A stretch of 64,000 bases of DNA from Polytrichum commune (lineage: Eukaryota > Streptophyta > Polytrichopsida > Polytrichales > Polytrichaceae), in the NCBI GenBank assembly GCA_950295325.1, contig OX485803.1, forward strand, positions 37,093,554 to 37,157,553, in the 5' to 3' direction. Within the stretch, counting starts at the first letter, position 1, and every line of letters starts with the position of its first letter. The notes beneath the pieces were generated by a model. That model had not been told where the DNA came from, searched no databases, and saw nothing but the letters and a program-made list of their open reading frames with translations. The position numbers were made by a program, and so were the translations under genes. Positions 33,650 through 44,480 of the stretch are shown here, piece after piece.

Positions 33650-34990
33650 TATCAAATTGCAAATGCAGAAATAAATGCCATAGCTAAAAATGAAGCTGGA
33701 CATTTTATGTGAAAGAAGGAAATGACGTTTTTATTATCTATTGTGTATTTCTTCTTAAGCATCCAATACAGAGGATCGGCCGATGGGCGGCCCCTCATAA
33801 TATTGTAGCTTCGCAAGGGCTCCGATTGGTACATGCGTCTTAGTTGTTTATTCTTCCTATCAGCTAGATATTTTCGTGTAGTCATATAAACAACGTCCTT
33901 ATAAAAATGTTGTGCAAATGGAACGTATAGTTTAGCGTCGTCCCTCATTTTGGGAGGTGGGGACCGGACGTGTTGACGTAGTCGCGTATGTGGTGATATC
34001 GTTTGGCCTACGTACACTCGTCCATTGTCCCTAGCATGAATTATGCAATGTAATGAATATTAAGAGTTATATCCAATATAACGATGAAATACAAATGCAG
34101 AATTATAGACGTGATAAACGAGGTGTACCTGCATGTTATTGTATAGACGCTCAAGCACCACGCTTTCCATTTTTTGGACGAAAAGTTCCTGCAGGTTTGG
34201 AACCGGCGCATCATCGGACCTCATACTGAGGATTTGATTTGTAGTTGGGGGAATAGGGACCATTGTATCGATTTGTATCTAAATGTTTTCTTCCTTCATT
34301 GCACGCAATATAGATTTTGCGCGATCGTATGATAGATCATACTATATTGTGGTGTCGGTGATTCCAAACTTATTGTAAAAACAGAACATTTGGTGTGACG
34401 CCAAATCTCCGGAGACGACCGTCTTGAGCAATGTCTTGGCTTCGATGTTTTCGTATTGGACATGAAACACGTCTAGAAGCACCTTCAAGTAACTTGAGGA
34501 GGAGGTGCATTTAGGAAATTGCAGTGGTAATAACATATATATGGAATGAAATAAAATTATTTGGTAATTAAAAAAAATGTAATGCATGATGCAATAAGTA
34601 TTCGAAATAATGAATGTATGCGTGACATAAGCTGCATACCTAGACATGGCAAGTCACCATAGATCTTCTCGAAATCCTTCTAATATTCCGCGTGCTTTGT
34701 AACGAACTGATTGACCTCTCGCATACTATCAAAACCAGATGGGTTCAAGAAATTTTTGTACCCGCAAACGTCCAGGAGTCGCCGTTGCACTTCGGTGGGA
34801 TAAATTTTTTTTGCATTGCGTGGTTTCCTTGGAATTGTTTCTGGCAACTCTGCCTTGAGTTTTGTGAGCAGGTGGGAATAGTTGATTACAAGATGACCGC
34901 TATTGGCATTGTTGGCTACGATTGTGAGCTCTACATTGTAAACATATGTTTCAGGACATAGGAGCATCAAATTCTATGCATTATATAACT
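33650..34990 (-). pseudogene. Decayed GIY-YIG nuclease-domain gene
   Basis: Reading leftwards, blocks encode NYSHLLTKLKAELPETIPRK, DVCGYKNFLNPSGFDSMREV and KDFEKIYGDLPCL (34970-34643), then VLLDVFHVQYENIEAK, GDLASHQMFCFYNKFGI, SYDRAKSILRAMKEENI and NLQELFVQKMESVVLERLYN (about 34490-34135), then HCIIHARDNGRVYVGQTI with TRLRQH and RPSADPLYWMLKKK (about 34040-33740). The last block fits a GIY-YIG domain: an HCI...VYVG pair, an Arg and a following His. Three in-frame stops (after HAEY, DTTI and EENI) are all TAG. No reverse transcriptase is present, so I cannot assign it to a Penelope-like element. The upstream domain is unrecognised. Confidence 0.55.
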
Positions 34991-35263
34991 TACATGCACG
35001 ATTACGTATAACCATATGCATTGTATAATTTACATGTGCGATTAATTATGTGTAATTTTCGTAAAATCCAGAAAATCACAACTTTGTTGGAAGTCTGGAA
35101 TTGCATTAATTTTTACAAAAAAAAACATTGCCACAAAAGGCGAAGACAGAAAAAACTTCTCACCAAGAGAATCTACGAACGTAAATATATTCTTTTAACT
35201 CTGCGAGAATACGAGAAATGTTGTCGTTGTGTGCGAAGTCTGATAAGGTTTAAGCTTATATAG

Positions 35264-35310
35264 AAGACAGACATACATACATACAGACAGACAGACAGAG
35301 AAGACAAACA
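35264..35310. repeat. (ACAT)n(ACAG)n microsatellite
   Basis: Alternating CATA and CAGA tetramers followed by GACAAACAAACACTCACTTTC. A related stretch occurs inverted at about 45660-45720. Confidence 0.9.
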
Positions 35311-35639
35311 AACACTCACTTTCTTCACCTTCTTGGAGTGTCTGCAGTGAGTTGAGAGAGAGAGAGGGCAAGGGAGGCACAAGATTGCCTACAACTAAAG
35401 TTAGCCGGAGCAAATAGAGAGACATTGCCTAATAGCTTAAGATGAGACAAATATAGAATTCTTATGCTTTGTGATGTTCTTGAAAATGCAAGTTTCTTGC
35501 TTGGTATTCAAGATGCACAAGTTCATCTAATAGTGTCTCAAAAAGCCCAGATTGGCTTCTCAGGCCATATAAGGTTAATAATATATACATCTGCTGAAAC
35601 TAAAAAAGAAACCTCCAATAGTAGGAAATTTCATAATAG

Positions 35640-36480
35640 TCCAGACTAAGTTTGTGTGAATACATCTACCACATGGGAATGGAAAACCCACCTGCTGTGT
35701 GACTTGCTGATGTTGTTTGGATTGCTGCAATAGTTGTTGTTGCTGAAGTGCAGCAGTATTCTGACCCAAAAGTTGATTACCATATTGTTGCTATTGCAAG
35801 GCTGAGACATGGGGAAGCATGACGTGTGCATAGTAAGGCTTCACAAAATATTTCTTTGTTGTAGTACAAGGGTCTGATACAAGTCCACCAGCATAACCCT
35901 ATTCCTATAACCAAGTGAATTACACAATTCTCCAATAACAACCACAGAACTATAGTAACATTTGCATGACAGAAGACATATAAATAGTACCCTCGTTTTT
36001 GTGTCAACATTGACTGGATTGGTCTTCTAAGGTTTGCAAGTAATAGCTAGGCCCACATGTTGCTGCTGTAGAGACTGTTGTTGTTGGTGTTGAAGAAGTG
36101 ATTGCTGCTGTTGCAATTTTGTTTCAGAAGGGTTGCTTGGTGTTGTGGCTGCTGCTGCTGTTCCTGCAACCTCTGTTGGTACAACAACTGCTGTTGGTGC
36201 TGACTATTATGCTATGACCAGCCACCTTTATCTACACCCTAACTATCATTTTTAGGTATAAATACTACAATCTTCAAATTCTGATGTTACACATATGACA
36301 GAGGTCCTAACCTGAACCTACCAAGAGGACTCTTCGTTGCCACCGTTGGTTCTTGTTGCGGGCCACGACCTTCACCAACAGACACCTTCTGGTTGTAATC
36401 CAGTAGACCTGAAAAACGGTTGGGTTTCCTGCGAGGTCTTCCATCTGGTCCTAACTCTAACTTCATAGCACCACCATTTG
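35640..36480 (-). pseudogene. Gln-rich protein fragment, unidentified
   Basis: Reading leftwards: 36480-36310 encodes AMKLELGPDGRPRRKPNRFS followed by GLLDYNQKVSVGEGRGPQQE, then an intron-like gap, then 36210-36060 (QHQQQLLYQQRLQEQQQQPQ), then 35810-35690 (NTAALQQQQLLQQSKQHQQV). This looks like the low-complexity N-terminal part of a transcription or chromatin cofactor, but no named domain is visible. The frame breaks between the Gln-rich blocks. It sits between the NAP1 C-terminal fragment and the GIY-YIG fragment on the same strand. Confidence 0.45.
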
Positions 36481-36489
36481 CATGAGCTG

Positions 36490-37640
36490 AACTAGTATAC
36501 TAGCGGGTGGTTGGGTGAACGTGAACAAGACTCGGCAATGAACTCTCATAATACATTTGGTAAATTGAGTGCATTGTCGTGTGGGGTACATAACCCTCCA
36601 GAGTGTTTTGGGGTAGATAGGAAGTCATTTCACAAAGTTGATCAAGGAAGATCAATTTCGCTACAAGTGGACTCCTGTCCATCAAAAAAGCACAAGGTTA
36701 GACCAACTTACTCCCATATTATTAGAAAAAATTGCCTCGCCTTGAAAGAGCAACCTCTTTCTTTTGTTATGTTAACTTGATAAGATTGTGTATACATGTT
36801 GATGTTCTATTTTTCATATTTGAAGTCTCACCTCACTTGAGAGAATGGTCAATGCTTGAGATTAAAAAACCTATACATCCTTCTAACAAAAACATGATTG
36901 TACACAAAAGTTGTCAACAATCCTCAAGACATGGGCATTCCTATGGAGACATGAGATACCTTTGAGAATATTCTTAGCTATGCTTATAATGAAATGTCAT
37001 CACAGCAAAATGCTAAGTAAAGCCAAATTCGCATGTATATGGAGTGCTTTATAGTATATGTTTAGAAGGGTCTAAAGCAGAAACCAAAAAACTGATGCAA
37101 AATCAGACCTGTGTGCATCATCCCAGGCTTCAACGACTGTGGCAACAGCACACTGCAGAAAAGTTTTCATAGAAGCCTTTATGCTTATTTCCACATCTGG
37201 AGGACTGTCTGCACTTTGAACTTGGGAACCATCTCCCCGCATGCTTCTGCTCCCTGGATCTGATGCTTGCCTTTGCATCTCTTTTTGTTCCGCCCGTACC
37301 CATTCATTTGCAACCATAACAGCATTTATACACCTATCCAAACCATTTCTCTTCCAATCAATTTCAGGTGCAGTGAAAAGATGAGCATGATAAAAGAACA
37401 TCTCCATGACACCAATAGACTAAGATCCCTAACAGAAACAAGTGAAGCTGAAGGTTGTACTCAGGATATCCATTATGTGAGGTATGAGAGAAACACCTTG
37501 CCAAGCAATGGCCATCTTGACACCAGTCATGCCAGTTCTTGATAATTGGTTTAAGCGCAATGCAACCTGCTCTAAAAGAAGCTGCACATATGACAACGGT
37601 TATCAGAGGTAATACCACAGTCCGGCCCACTCAAGACCAT
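36490..37640 (-). pseudogene. NAP1: NAP1, second partial copy (C-terminal part)
   Basis: Reading leftwards: 37600-37510 repeats, almost base for base, the segment at 27437-27520 of the other copy (LRLNQLS.TGMTGVKMA). It is then joined out of frame at a GATGGCCAT junction to sequence encoding HCLARC, which in the family lies far downstream. Next come 37400-37110 (WKRNGLDRCINAVMVANEWV, then VEISIKASMKTFLQC, VVEAWDDA) and 36685-36500 (SPLVAKLIFLDQLCEMTSYL, then HTTMHSIYQMYYESSLPS), the C-terminal end. So this copy supplies the end missing from the long copy, but it lies upstream of it and has an internal deletion. Confidence 0.85.
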
Positions 37641-37689
37641 AGAGAAATAATTGACTAAGGACTAAGACCATCATGATTGCATCTCCTTT

Positions 37690-37935
37690 GCGACCAGGAG
37701 TTCGTTGAGAAGTTGGCAATGGAGTCATCCCAAGCGGAGTTTGAGAGTAGTTGGAGAGCAATGCTCGGGTTACACCACTGTCCTCCTCTGGTCCAGCTTC
37801 ACCAACAATAAAATCTCTAGCGTAACCCCTCTTTGCAATTTCTTCTACCAGACTTTGGAGCCGTCCAAAAGAGTCTCTCCTTAAACCCTACCCTTACTAT
37901 GGCCTCAAGAGTTTCTTCCCGAGCGGCGAAGGAAA
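37690..37935 (-). pseudogene. CDC5: CDC5 (spliceosomal MYB-related protein) fragment
   Basis: Reading leftwards, LVEEIAKRGYARDFIVGEAG followed by SGVTRALLSNYSQTPLGMTP and then QRTPGRKGDAI matches the central region of plant CDC5, a core subunit of the Prp19/NineTeen complex acting in pre-mRNA splicing. The conserved QTP...GMTP...RTP...GKGDAIMMEA string stops at GDAI. The part just upstream (37935-37870) is shifted in frame relative to the conserved segment. Only about 60 of roughly 800-1000 residues are present, with neither the N-terminal MYB repeats nor the C-terminus. Confidence 0.75.
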
Positions 37936-38485
37936 GGTTCTATGATCTATGAAGGATGTATATTTCTGGCCCAGAAGTAAATAACATTTTTTCTAGATTG
38001 AAAACAGTAAAGGGCTTGATGGAGTCATCGTCTTTGAACTAGGCAACAAAGAAGGGCTACACAAATAAGTGCGGTTGGATTGAGGTTCTTCAAAGCCTTT
38101 GATTCAAAGATTTGCAACTCTCTATTATACGCAGTATTATAACACATTATTCTGCAAAATTTACAGTTGCACAATGAGTTTTTAGATTACTTTTGTGCCA
38201 AAATTTGGGTGATTTAGGTGTCCAAATGGAATCGTTTTTTACATTGGATATTTGTGGCCTTAAACCTTTACAAATAGAACTAAAACGTGTTACTATCTCT
38301 CATTGTATATTCAAACACTGGCTCCATCCCAATCACATGATTATGGATAGAATAGAACTTGTTCATGAAGAAGTGTTATATAGATCTTGCTATAGAAAAC
38401 ATGACTGCATTCACGTTTTCCAACAAATATGACAACATATAATGACAAAACAATAACTAATAATAATAAAACACAAGGTGCAAAC

Positions 38486-40647
38486 TCAAAGCATAGATTG
38501 GTACACAAGAATTATATAATATGCAAAGGGTGATGTACTTGGAAGTGGATTTGAAGATGAGGACTCTGAGAGCTTACATGGAATAAAGTTAGATGGTAAT
38601 AATTGTCCTTTTATTTTCAAATTGGTTCGATTTGTTACTCTTGACAACATGACATATGTTAGCCCTGGTGCAAATGCATTGCGAATGTCCACAATCACAT
38701 TTGTGAAGATGGTAGCACCTTGCGACTTGTGTCTTGTCATTGCATATGCAAACAAAATGGGAAATCCACTTTTGTAGAATTTTTAAAAAAATGTGTAAAC
38801 ATGTTCGAAGGTGCTTCGTTTGAGGATCATTTGTTTTTCGGTGTTGGTGATTTGAACAATAATGCTTGTTACGTTTTGGTTTGTGTCAAGATTTATACTT
38901 GTCACAATTGCGGTGGCTCCATTTACAGCTCCCTTTGAAATGCTCACGTTTTCGGTGAACATTACAAGTGCACCTATAGCTACAATATTTAGTTGAATAA
39001 AATGAGCATCATCTAGCTAGTACTGCATATTATCATCTGGAAGAACATTTGTGTCCAATTTCACAGATATCGTTTGTGAAATATTGATTTTTTTCTTGAA
39101 AACAATTTAATTGTACTTCATCATATCCTCGCGATGAGAACACAATATGGTTGTATTTTTATGAATGTGATCTTGCAAATGTTCCTCAGTTATAAAGCAT
39201 TCTGCTAAGGCTGATTCTATCACAAGTTCCGTAGGCACCCGTTCTCTTATAATTAATGTTGAGAAACTATAAGTATGTGATGTCTACCGACATGTCGTAC
39301 CGACATTCGTAGTGTGTGATGTTTTGCAGTAGCCCAACAGGGAGCAGATATGATGTGGCAACCTCTACACAAAATATTGGGGAATTTGGGTGAATGTATA
39401 CATATGGCATGTGGTTGTGCTTTGTCTCCAACTAGAAGAACAAGTTTGCTGCAAAGTGCATTCAATGATCTACTTTTGGCGGTTTGTTTGAGTCGGTGTT
39501 CTACGGTGGATAGCATGTAGTTTGTTATCATAGACATTTCATCTATGATAATGACATCTGCCATTTGCAATCTCTCAAGTACAATTGATGGTATTTGCAA
39601 CGGAGACAAGTAGCCCCGAGATGGAATACGAAATAGTGTATGAGCGGTTGACGCATTGGGAGATAGTCGCAAAGCTGCAGCTCCCGTTGTAGCGCACATC
39701 AATCCTTTCTATTGTAATAGTTGAAAGTGTTGAGCCAAGTACTTTACAAAGAACATTTTTCCGCTTCCGGGTGTACCAGTTAGAACGTGCAATCCTACAT
39801 GATTTTGAAGGATGTTATCAAGTATATATTGTTGTTCATTTGTAGTAGTCATATCATAAATGTGAATATAAAAAACATGATGTTTGTGTGGTTTTCCTTG
39901 GCGCAATACATGCAAAGATATTTCCATTGATGAATTTTCGCAATTTGGAATGAACAATGGATCGAGAAATGGATAGTCTTGTAGCAATTGGTCAAGAAAT
40001 TGAGCTTGTTTTTCTGTCTCAATAAGGTTCTTTTGTACGTATTCCGATAAATATTTTTGCACTGCTTGCACATCAGGAAGTAGGCCCCGATTGTAACACT
40101 CAAAAATGTAGTTATTGTTCGTGTTTTGATATGATATGAACTCTCTTTCATCTCTAAAGCAAACATTGTGTAGAAGAACAATGAAAAAAAATCCCTCTGT
40201 ATTATTCGTAGGATGAAAATCAATGAATCTAGTGAGTTTCAATGTCTTATACAAATAAAATCCAAACATATCAATCATGCAGCATTTGCCATTAGGCCTT
40301 TGTATTCTCTCCATTTCAAATATTTCGAAATACGAAACAAAAGTCATATTCTCACAATAAAGTGGTTTATTGCAGTATGCATCAATAGGATGAAATCCTA
40401 GTACTCTTGATTTTGTAACAATTTTTGTTCGTAGCAAAGGCGGTTTTGAATCAATGTATCTAACTGCTTTGCTTTTCTGCATTATCGGGATGTGAAGGCA
40501 AACCAACGCAGCTTCCGTAGGGAAAATTGGCTTGGCTATAATAAGTGAAGATATCAATTGTAACTGAGCGTCTGACGCTCTTTGAATGCCCAATCGTTCA
40601 GCGTTGGTTTTATCTAATTGTATGGGACCGTGTGGCTCACATTTCAT
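38486..40647 (-). pseudogene. Helitron PIF1-like helicase domain
   Basis: From right to left: the spacer after Rep; Walker A as GTPGSGKM at about 39775 (Met in place of the usual Thr/Ser, so ATP binding is doubtful); an in-frame TAG at about 39709; then TGAAALRLSPNASTAHT, Walker B region VIIIDEMSMI, LVLLVGD, CHIISAPCW and SVRH (39702-39253); and after frame damage FAYAMTRHKSQGATI and YVMLSRVTNRTNLKI (38755-38570), helicase motifs V and VI. The order and motifs are those of Helitron helicases. The stop and frame breaks make the copy inactive. Confidence 0.85.
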
Positions 40648-40671
40648 TGCATATTTGAGTAGGTAATATGA

Positions 40672-41599
40672 CTAGTACGCAATGTTGATCCTTTGTATAT
40701 TTATATGTGCATCCCAAAGAAGTAAAAGAGATGTATGGTATGGAACGACGTTTCGGTCCTCAATTCGGGATCTATAATAATCCCATCTTCTTGATTTTGT
40801 GTTATATGTTGTTTTTGCTTCTGAATGAATAGGGAATGGAAATCCATACTTACAAGTACCTACATTTTTTTGTGATGGCATCGTGAACAATATGAATGCA
40901 GTTGTTTTCGCATGACTTCTTTGAACAACCTGTTCTGATGTAGATTTATAGGTTCAAGAAAAAATTTCTGTGTTGTATCAAACACAGCAAAGACAGTAGC
41001 AGTAATATCATTTGCAATGTGTTCAACATTTGAATTTTCTATCCACAAAATAATGTGTGCATGCAACGATCCGCGAAATTGTATTTCATATCAAAACACG
41101 TATTCTTTAACACAACCAAGTATACGGGGTTATGATAGAATGTAAGAATGCATAATTTTTTTAAGTCGAGCATGAAATAGGGATGCATATTCCAGAGGGC
41201 AGTCCTTCCATGTAAGTGAGGCATAAATTTTTTGTACCATGTGTTCCATATGTGTAATTTTCTTCCATCGTAGAGAGTTTGCTTCATCAGCTGTTAAAGT
41301 AAAAAAAATCAGGCATGCCAAACTTTTCTACCATTGCAAGCAAGTCTTGCAGTTTGGGATTTGTGCCATCGTGGGGACCTTTCTATTGATGAAGAAAAAT
41401 TATATTTTGTTAGATGTTGTAATACATCGGCATCATTCATGTTCGGGTGTGTTTGTTTTGTTTGTTTAATTTCTTTGTCCAGACATGTTTGCGAAATTTC
41501 TTTCAATAATTGCACACATTGGCGTATGTCATATATGGATAATAAGTATGGTTTGTATAGAGTGAAAGGCGAAAACAATGTACTCTTGCGGTATTTCAA
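40672..41599 (-). pseudogene. Helitron Rep (HUH endonuclease) domain
   Basis: Reading leftwards: a partial N-terminal Rep region with ECASLFHARL-like sequence at about 41200 and MPHLHGRTALWNMHPYFM, the two-His motif MHAHIILWIENSNVEHI at 41066-41016 (the metal-binding HUH pair), then GTCKYGFPFPI and PYHTSLLLLWDAHINIQ (40860-40690), a stretch conserved in Helitron Reps just after the catalytic region. The frame changes between blocks, so it is broken. I could not place the catalytic Tyr pair with confidence. Confidence 0.8.
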
Positions 41600-41919
41600 A
41601 TATTCTAATAATGTTGTTCAATCATCGTAGGCTCCATTTCTATGCAGAAATAGAAATGGAAATAATGCATTTTCAAGAGTCATACCTCCTATATTTGTGT
41701 TTAATGTATTGTTTCTAAATGCAATGGGTTCTCCTATTTTATCAGAGCCAATACCATTTCGAAGATGCACATTTCTTATAGAATGAAAATCCACATGTTT
41801 CTAGGGTCCTTCTTGTGTGCGCATGTCGAACAATAGTGCCAAATCATAGACTTCGTGCAAAACGTTCATATGTGAAAATGACATCGAGTGTAATGTAGCA
41901 TTTCCGATTATTTGTTAAA

Positions 41920-42573
41920 TTACATGTATGTAAGAACGCACATACTTGTGCTCTTGTGAGGCTGCTCAAAAATTATAACATATGTTTGAAAAAATGGGTT
42001 GGTAGTTAGGTTTTGTGCCAATAATGGACTTAGAGAAGATGCCAAATGCTCAATTGATTGTGAAGAATCTAACTTTGTACCACAACCAAACAAAGGGTTG
42101 CTCAAAAGACTAGTGTCCACAATTTTGCCAACACTAAAACTCCAATCTTTCGATTGTATATGCCTTCCAATGTCGAGGAAAGATAGCATTTGGACGTATA
42201 AAAGAGTGGTTGTGATTATGGATCTCATATATGTTGGTGAGTTGTACACCACATAAGGGGCATTCGGAGGTTTGTTCTTGTTTGAATGACATTGAGTACA
42301 AATAATCATTTTGTTACTTAACGCGTTGGTTGTGAAGTCTGCAAGATATGCGTTTGTTGCTCCATATGGGGTAGAGCCTTGGGTGGGCATTGTAGCAATA
42401 TTGTATGAATTATGTACTAATCGATATTGTTGTTTACGATTTCTCATCTTTGTCACGTCACATATTCCACAACAATATAAATGTTTGAAAAAAGAATTCG
42501 TATGATTTGACCAAGAATCATGCATATCACTTCTGTGAGACCACGATCGATCCCATGGTTGAAATCGTTGCAT
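41920..42573 (-). pseudogene. Helitron N-terminal Cys-rich region
   Basis: An open frame with paired cysteines (CCGICDVTKM, then IICTQCHSNK), which fits the zinc-finger-like region that often precedes Rep in plant Helitrons. The link to Rep is by position and strand. Sequence between 41600 and 41920 is out of frame with it. Confidence 0.55.
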
Positions 42574-43084
42574 ACGCTTTATTTAAATTTGTTCGTGTAC
42601 ATTTTTTTGAACCTCATCATATTAGTTATGCCTTACTTCAACCAAGCTATTCAATTCAACATATTAAGTTGTTTGGAGGCTTGTTTATGTGAGAAAATCA
42701 GGGTTGTGGATTTATGACATGAGTAGAGCTTTATTTTTGTTCAACACTATAACTTCGTTTAATTGTTCTTATAGGATACGCATAGTGACAAACACTTATG
42801 TATGACTCTGAATAAATTGTATTACACGTGTAGGTACAGCGCAACAATACGCGTTGCAATTGATTATTCACACAGATGAAACATAACCGATTATGCTGAA
42901 ACATCTCGATGGCAAGTGCACAAAAGTAGTTTTGTAGATGAAGTGCTTTTGGAATATGAGGATGTCATAACAAGCTCCCTTGTATACTAATAGGTCAAAT
43001 TGAATTGCTCTTGCATGACAGTTTTATATAATGTATTGAATTTTCAGTGAAGGAGAACTCAATTTGTGAGGTTGACATGGAATG

Positions 43085-43170
43085 TGCGTTCAATGTATGT
43101 GTTCCATTTCTATATACATTCAATGTATGTGTTTCATTTCTATATATGTTCAATGTATGTGTTCCATATG
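43085..43170. repeat. Three tandem copies of a ~29-bp unit
   Basis: GTTCAATGTATGTGTTCCAT and close variants followed by TTCTATATA, three times head to tail. Confidence 0.9.
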
Positions 43171-43529
43171 TAAAGAAAGAAATTAATATCCGCGAGTAGA
43201 AGAAACTTGACAACCCTGCATAGCCTCTATAGCAATCAAAAAGTTTGGATCACAAAAACATTGAACAATGAGCACATAGAATATACGAATTTGGCTGATA
43301 ACACATGACCGAAATCAATTCAGACTCTGATGCAAAAGCTCCATCCTAAGCCATCTAATTGCTAGTTTACCCTAGCTATTGATACCATTCAAACCAAACA
43401 GAAGTGTTGGCGTCATGCATAGTCAGAACCCAAGCTCTTGGGGAAAAATAAATAAAATGAAAAAAATGACTTTTCTAATTTTGTCCCAAGACCTTTGATT
43501 TCGCAGTCACTTTTATATAAAATATAACC

Positions 43530-44480
43530 TACCAGCACCGGTGATCACTGCACCCTTGAATGAAGTGTTTCCCGTTACAAAAACACCCACCAAAATGGCA
43601 TTGGTCATATTAGCCTGCAATTACTATTGAACATTAGTACAACAATGAACCATGAACACTGGTTGATGAACTATATAAGGAAACATGACATTCCCAAATC
43701 TTTGTGTCCACCTTCTGGCTAAAAAATAATAATTCCCGCAACTGCAAAATTCTACACCTCTTTCGGATAAAGCGGTGATACCTTAGCTACATTTGCTAGA
43801 GAGAAGTCTGCTCCCTAAAGGTCCGCGTCTGTAAGATCAGCTCCAGTGACACCCAAAAGCAACCATAAATTCACATTAATTTACAAACAAATCATAATAA
43901 AATATCATTCTACAAACAAAATGTGAACAATAATTCAAAAAGGACATGGAGAAACTTGATATGTTCAAAAACGGTCTGATACAACATACCCATCAGATCT
44001 GAGTCAAAGAAACTGGCACCCAACAACTTAGCTCCCTTGAAATTTGTTTGCTGCAATATTGACTGCACAAGCCGAAAAAACACAGGACAAACTCAATGAC
44101 CGTCCTTCAAAGAGATGGTGAGATATATTGAAAAATGGCATTACATATGGCTGCACACTTGGAACCTGCAAATCTGCTTGTTTATTGTACAAATGGCTTT
44201 GGCAATTGGGATGTTTGTTACAAATGATGTCTTTGTTCAAACCGGAACCTCTTGTTTTTTAGATACTTTCATCATAGAAACCACAAAAACATATCCTTCT
44301 ACTAAAACATAGTCTCTTCCACACACATCACAAGAGCTAGAATCAAAAACATCATGGATGTACCCGATATGCAAGGGCCGGATTCGAATCGTACGTGTAG
44401 CAGAGAGCTGTAGCTGCAACGGCAAGAAGACCTACACGTCCAAACTTATGCAACCCTGAAATATCATAATTTGTGGTGTA
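43530..44480 (-). pseudogene. Thylakoid lumenal pentapeptide-repeat protein TL20.3-like, fragmented
   Basis: Reading leftwards: 44460-44380 encodes KFGRVGLLAVAATALCY followed by NPALA, a twin-less lumenal signal with a hydrophobic core and AxA-like cleavage site. Then 44070-43995 has NFKGAKLLGASFFDSDLMG, 43855-43780 has GVTGADLTDADL, a stop, then GADFSLANVAKVSP, and 43630-43535 has MTNAILVGVFVTGNTSFKGA with VITGAG. These are pentapeptide repeats (A-D/N-L/F) in the order of the plant lumenal protein TL20.3. Exons keep intron-like spacing. An in-frame TAG and missing parts make it a pseudogene. It lies just beyond the Helitron coding region on the same strand. Confidence 0.75.

Larger units (their letters stand above)
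38486..42573 (-). mobile_element. Decayed Helitron (Rep/helicase region)
   Basis: The minus strand reads, in order, a Cys-rich N-terminal region, a HUH replication initiator and a PIF1-like helicase, the RepHel layout of rolling-circle Helitrons. Neither terminus (5' TC, 3' hairpin plus CTRR) could be placed by eye. All host-gene fragments between 24 and 38 kb lie downstream of it and on the same strand, as expected if they were carried in the same element. Confidence 0.85.

Noticed and set aside
33650-34990. A Penelope-like retroelement because of the GIY-YIG domain
   Set aside because: No reverse transcriptase motif was found nearby on either strand.
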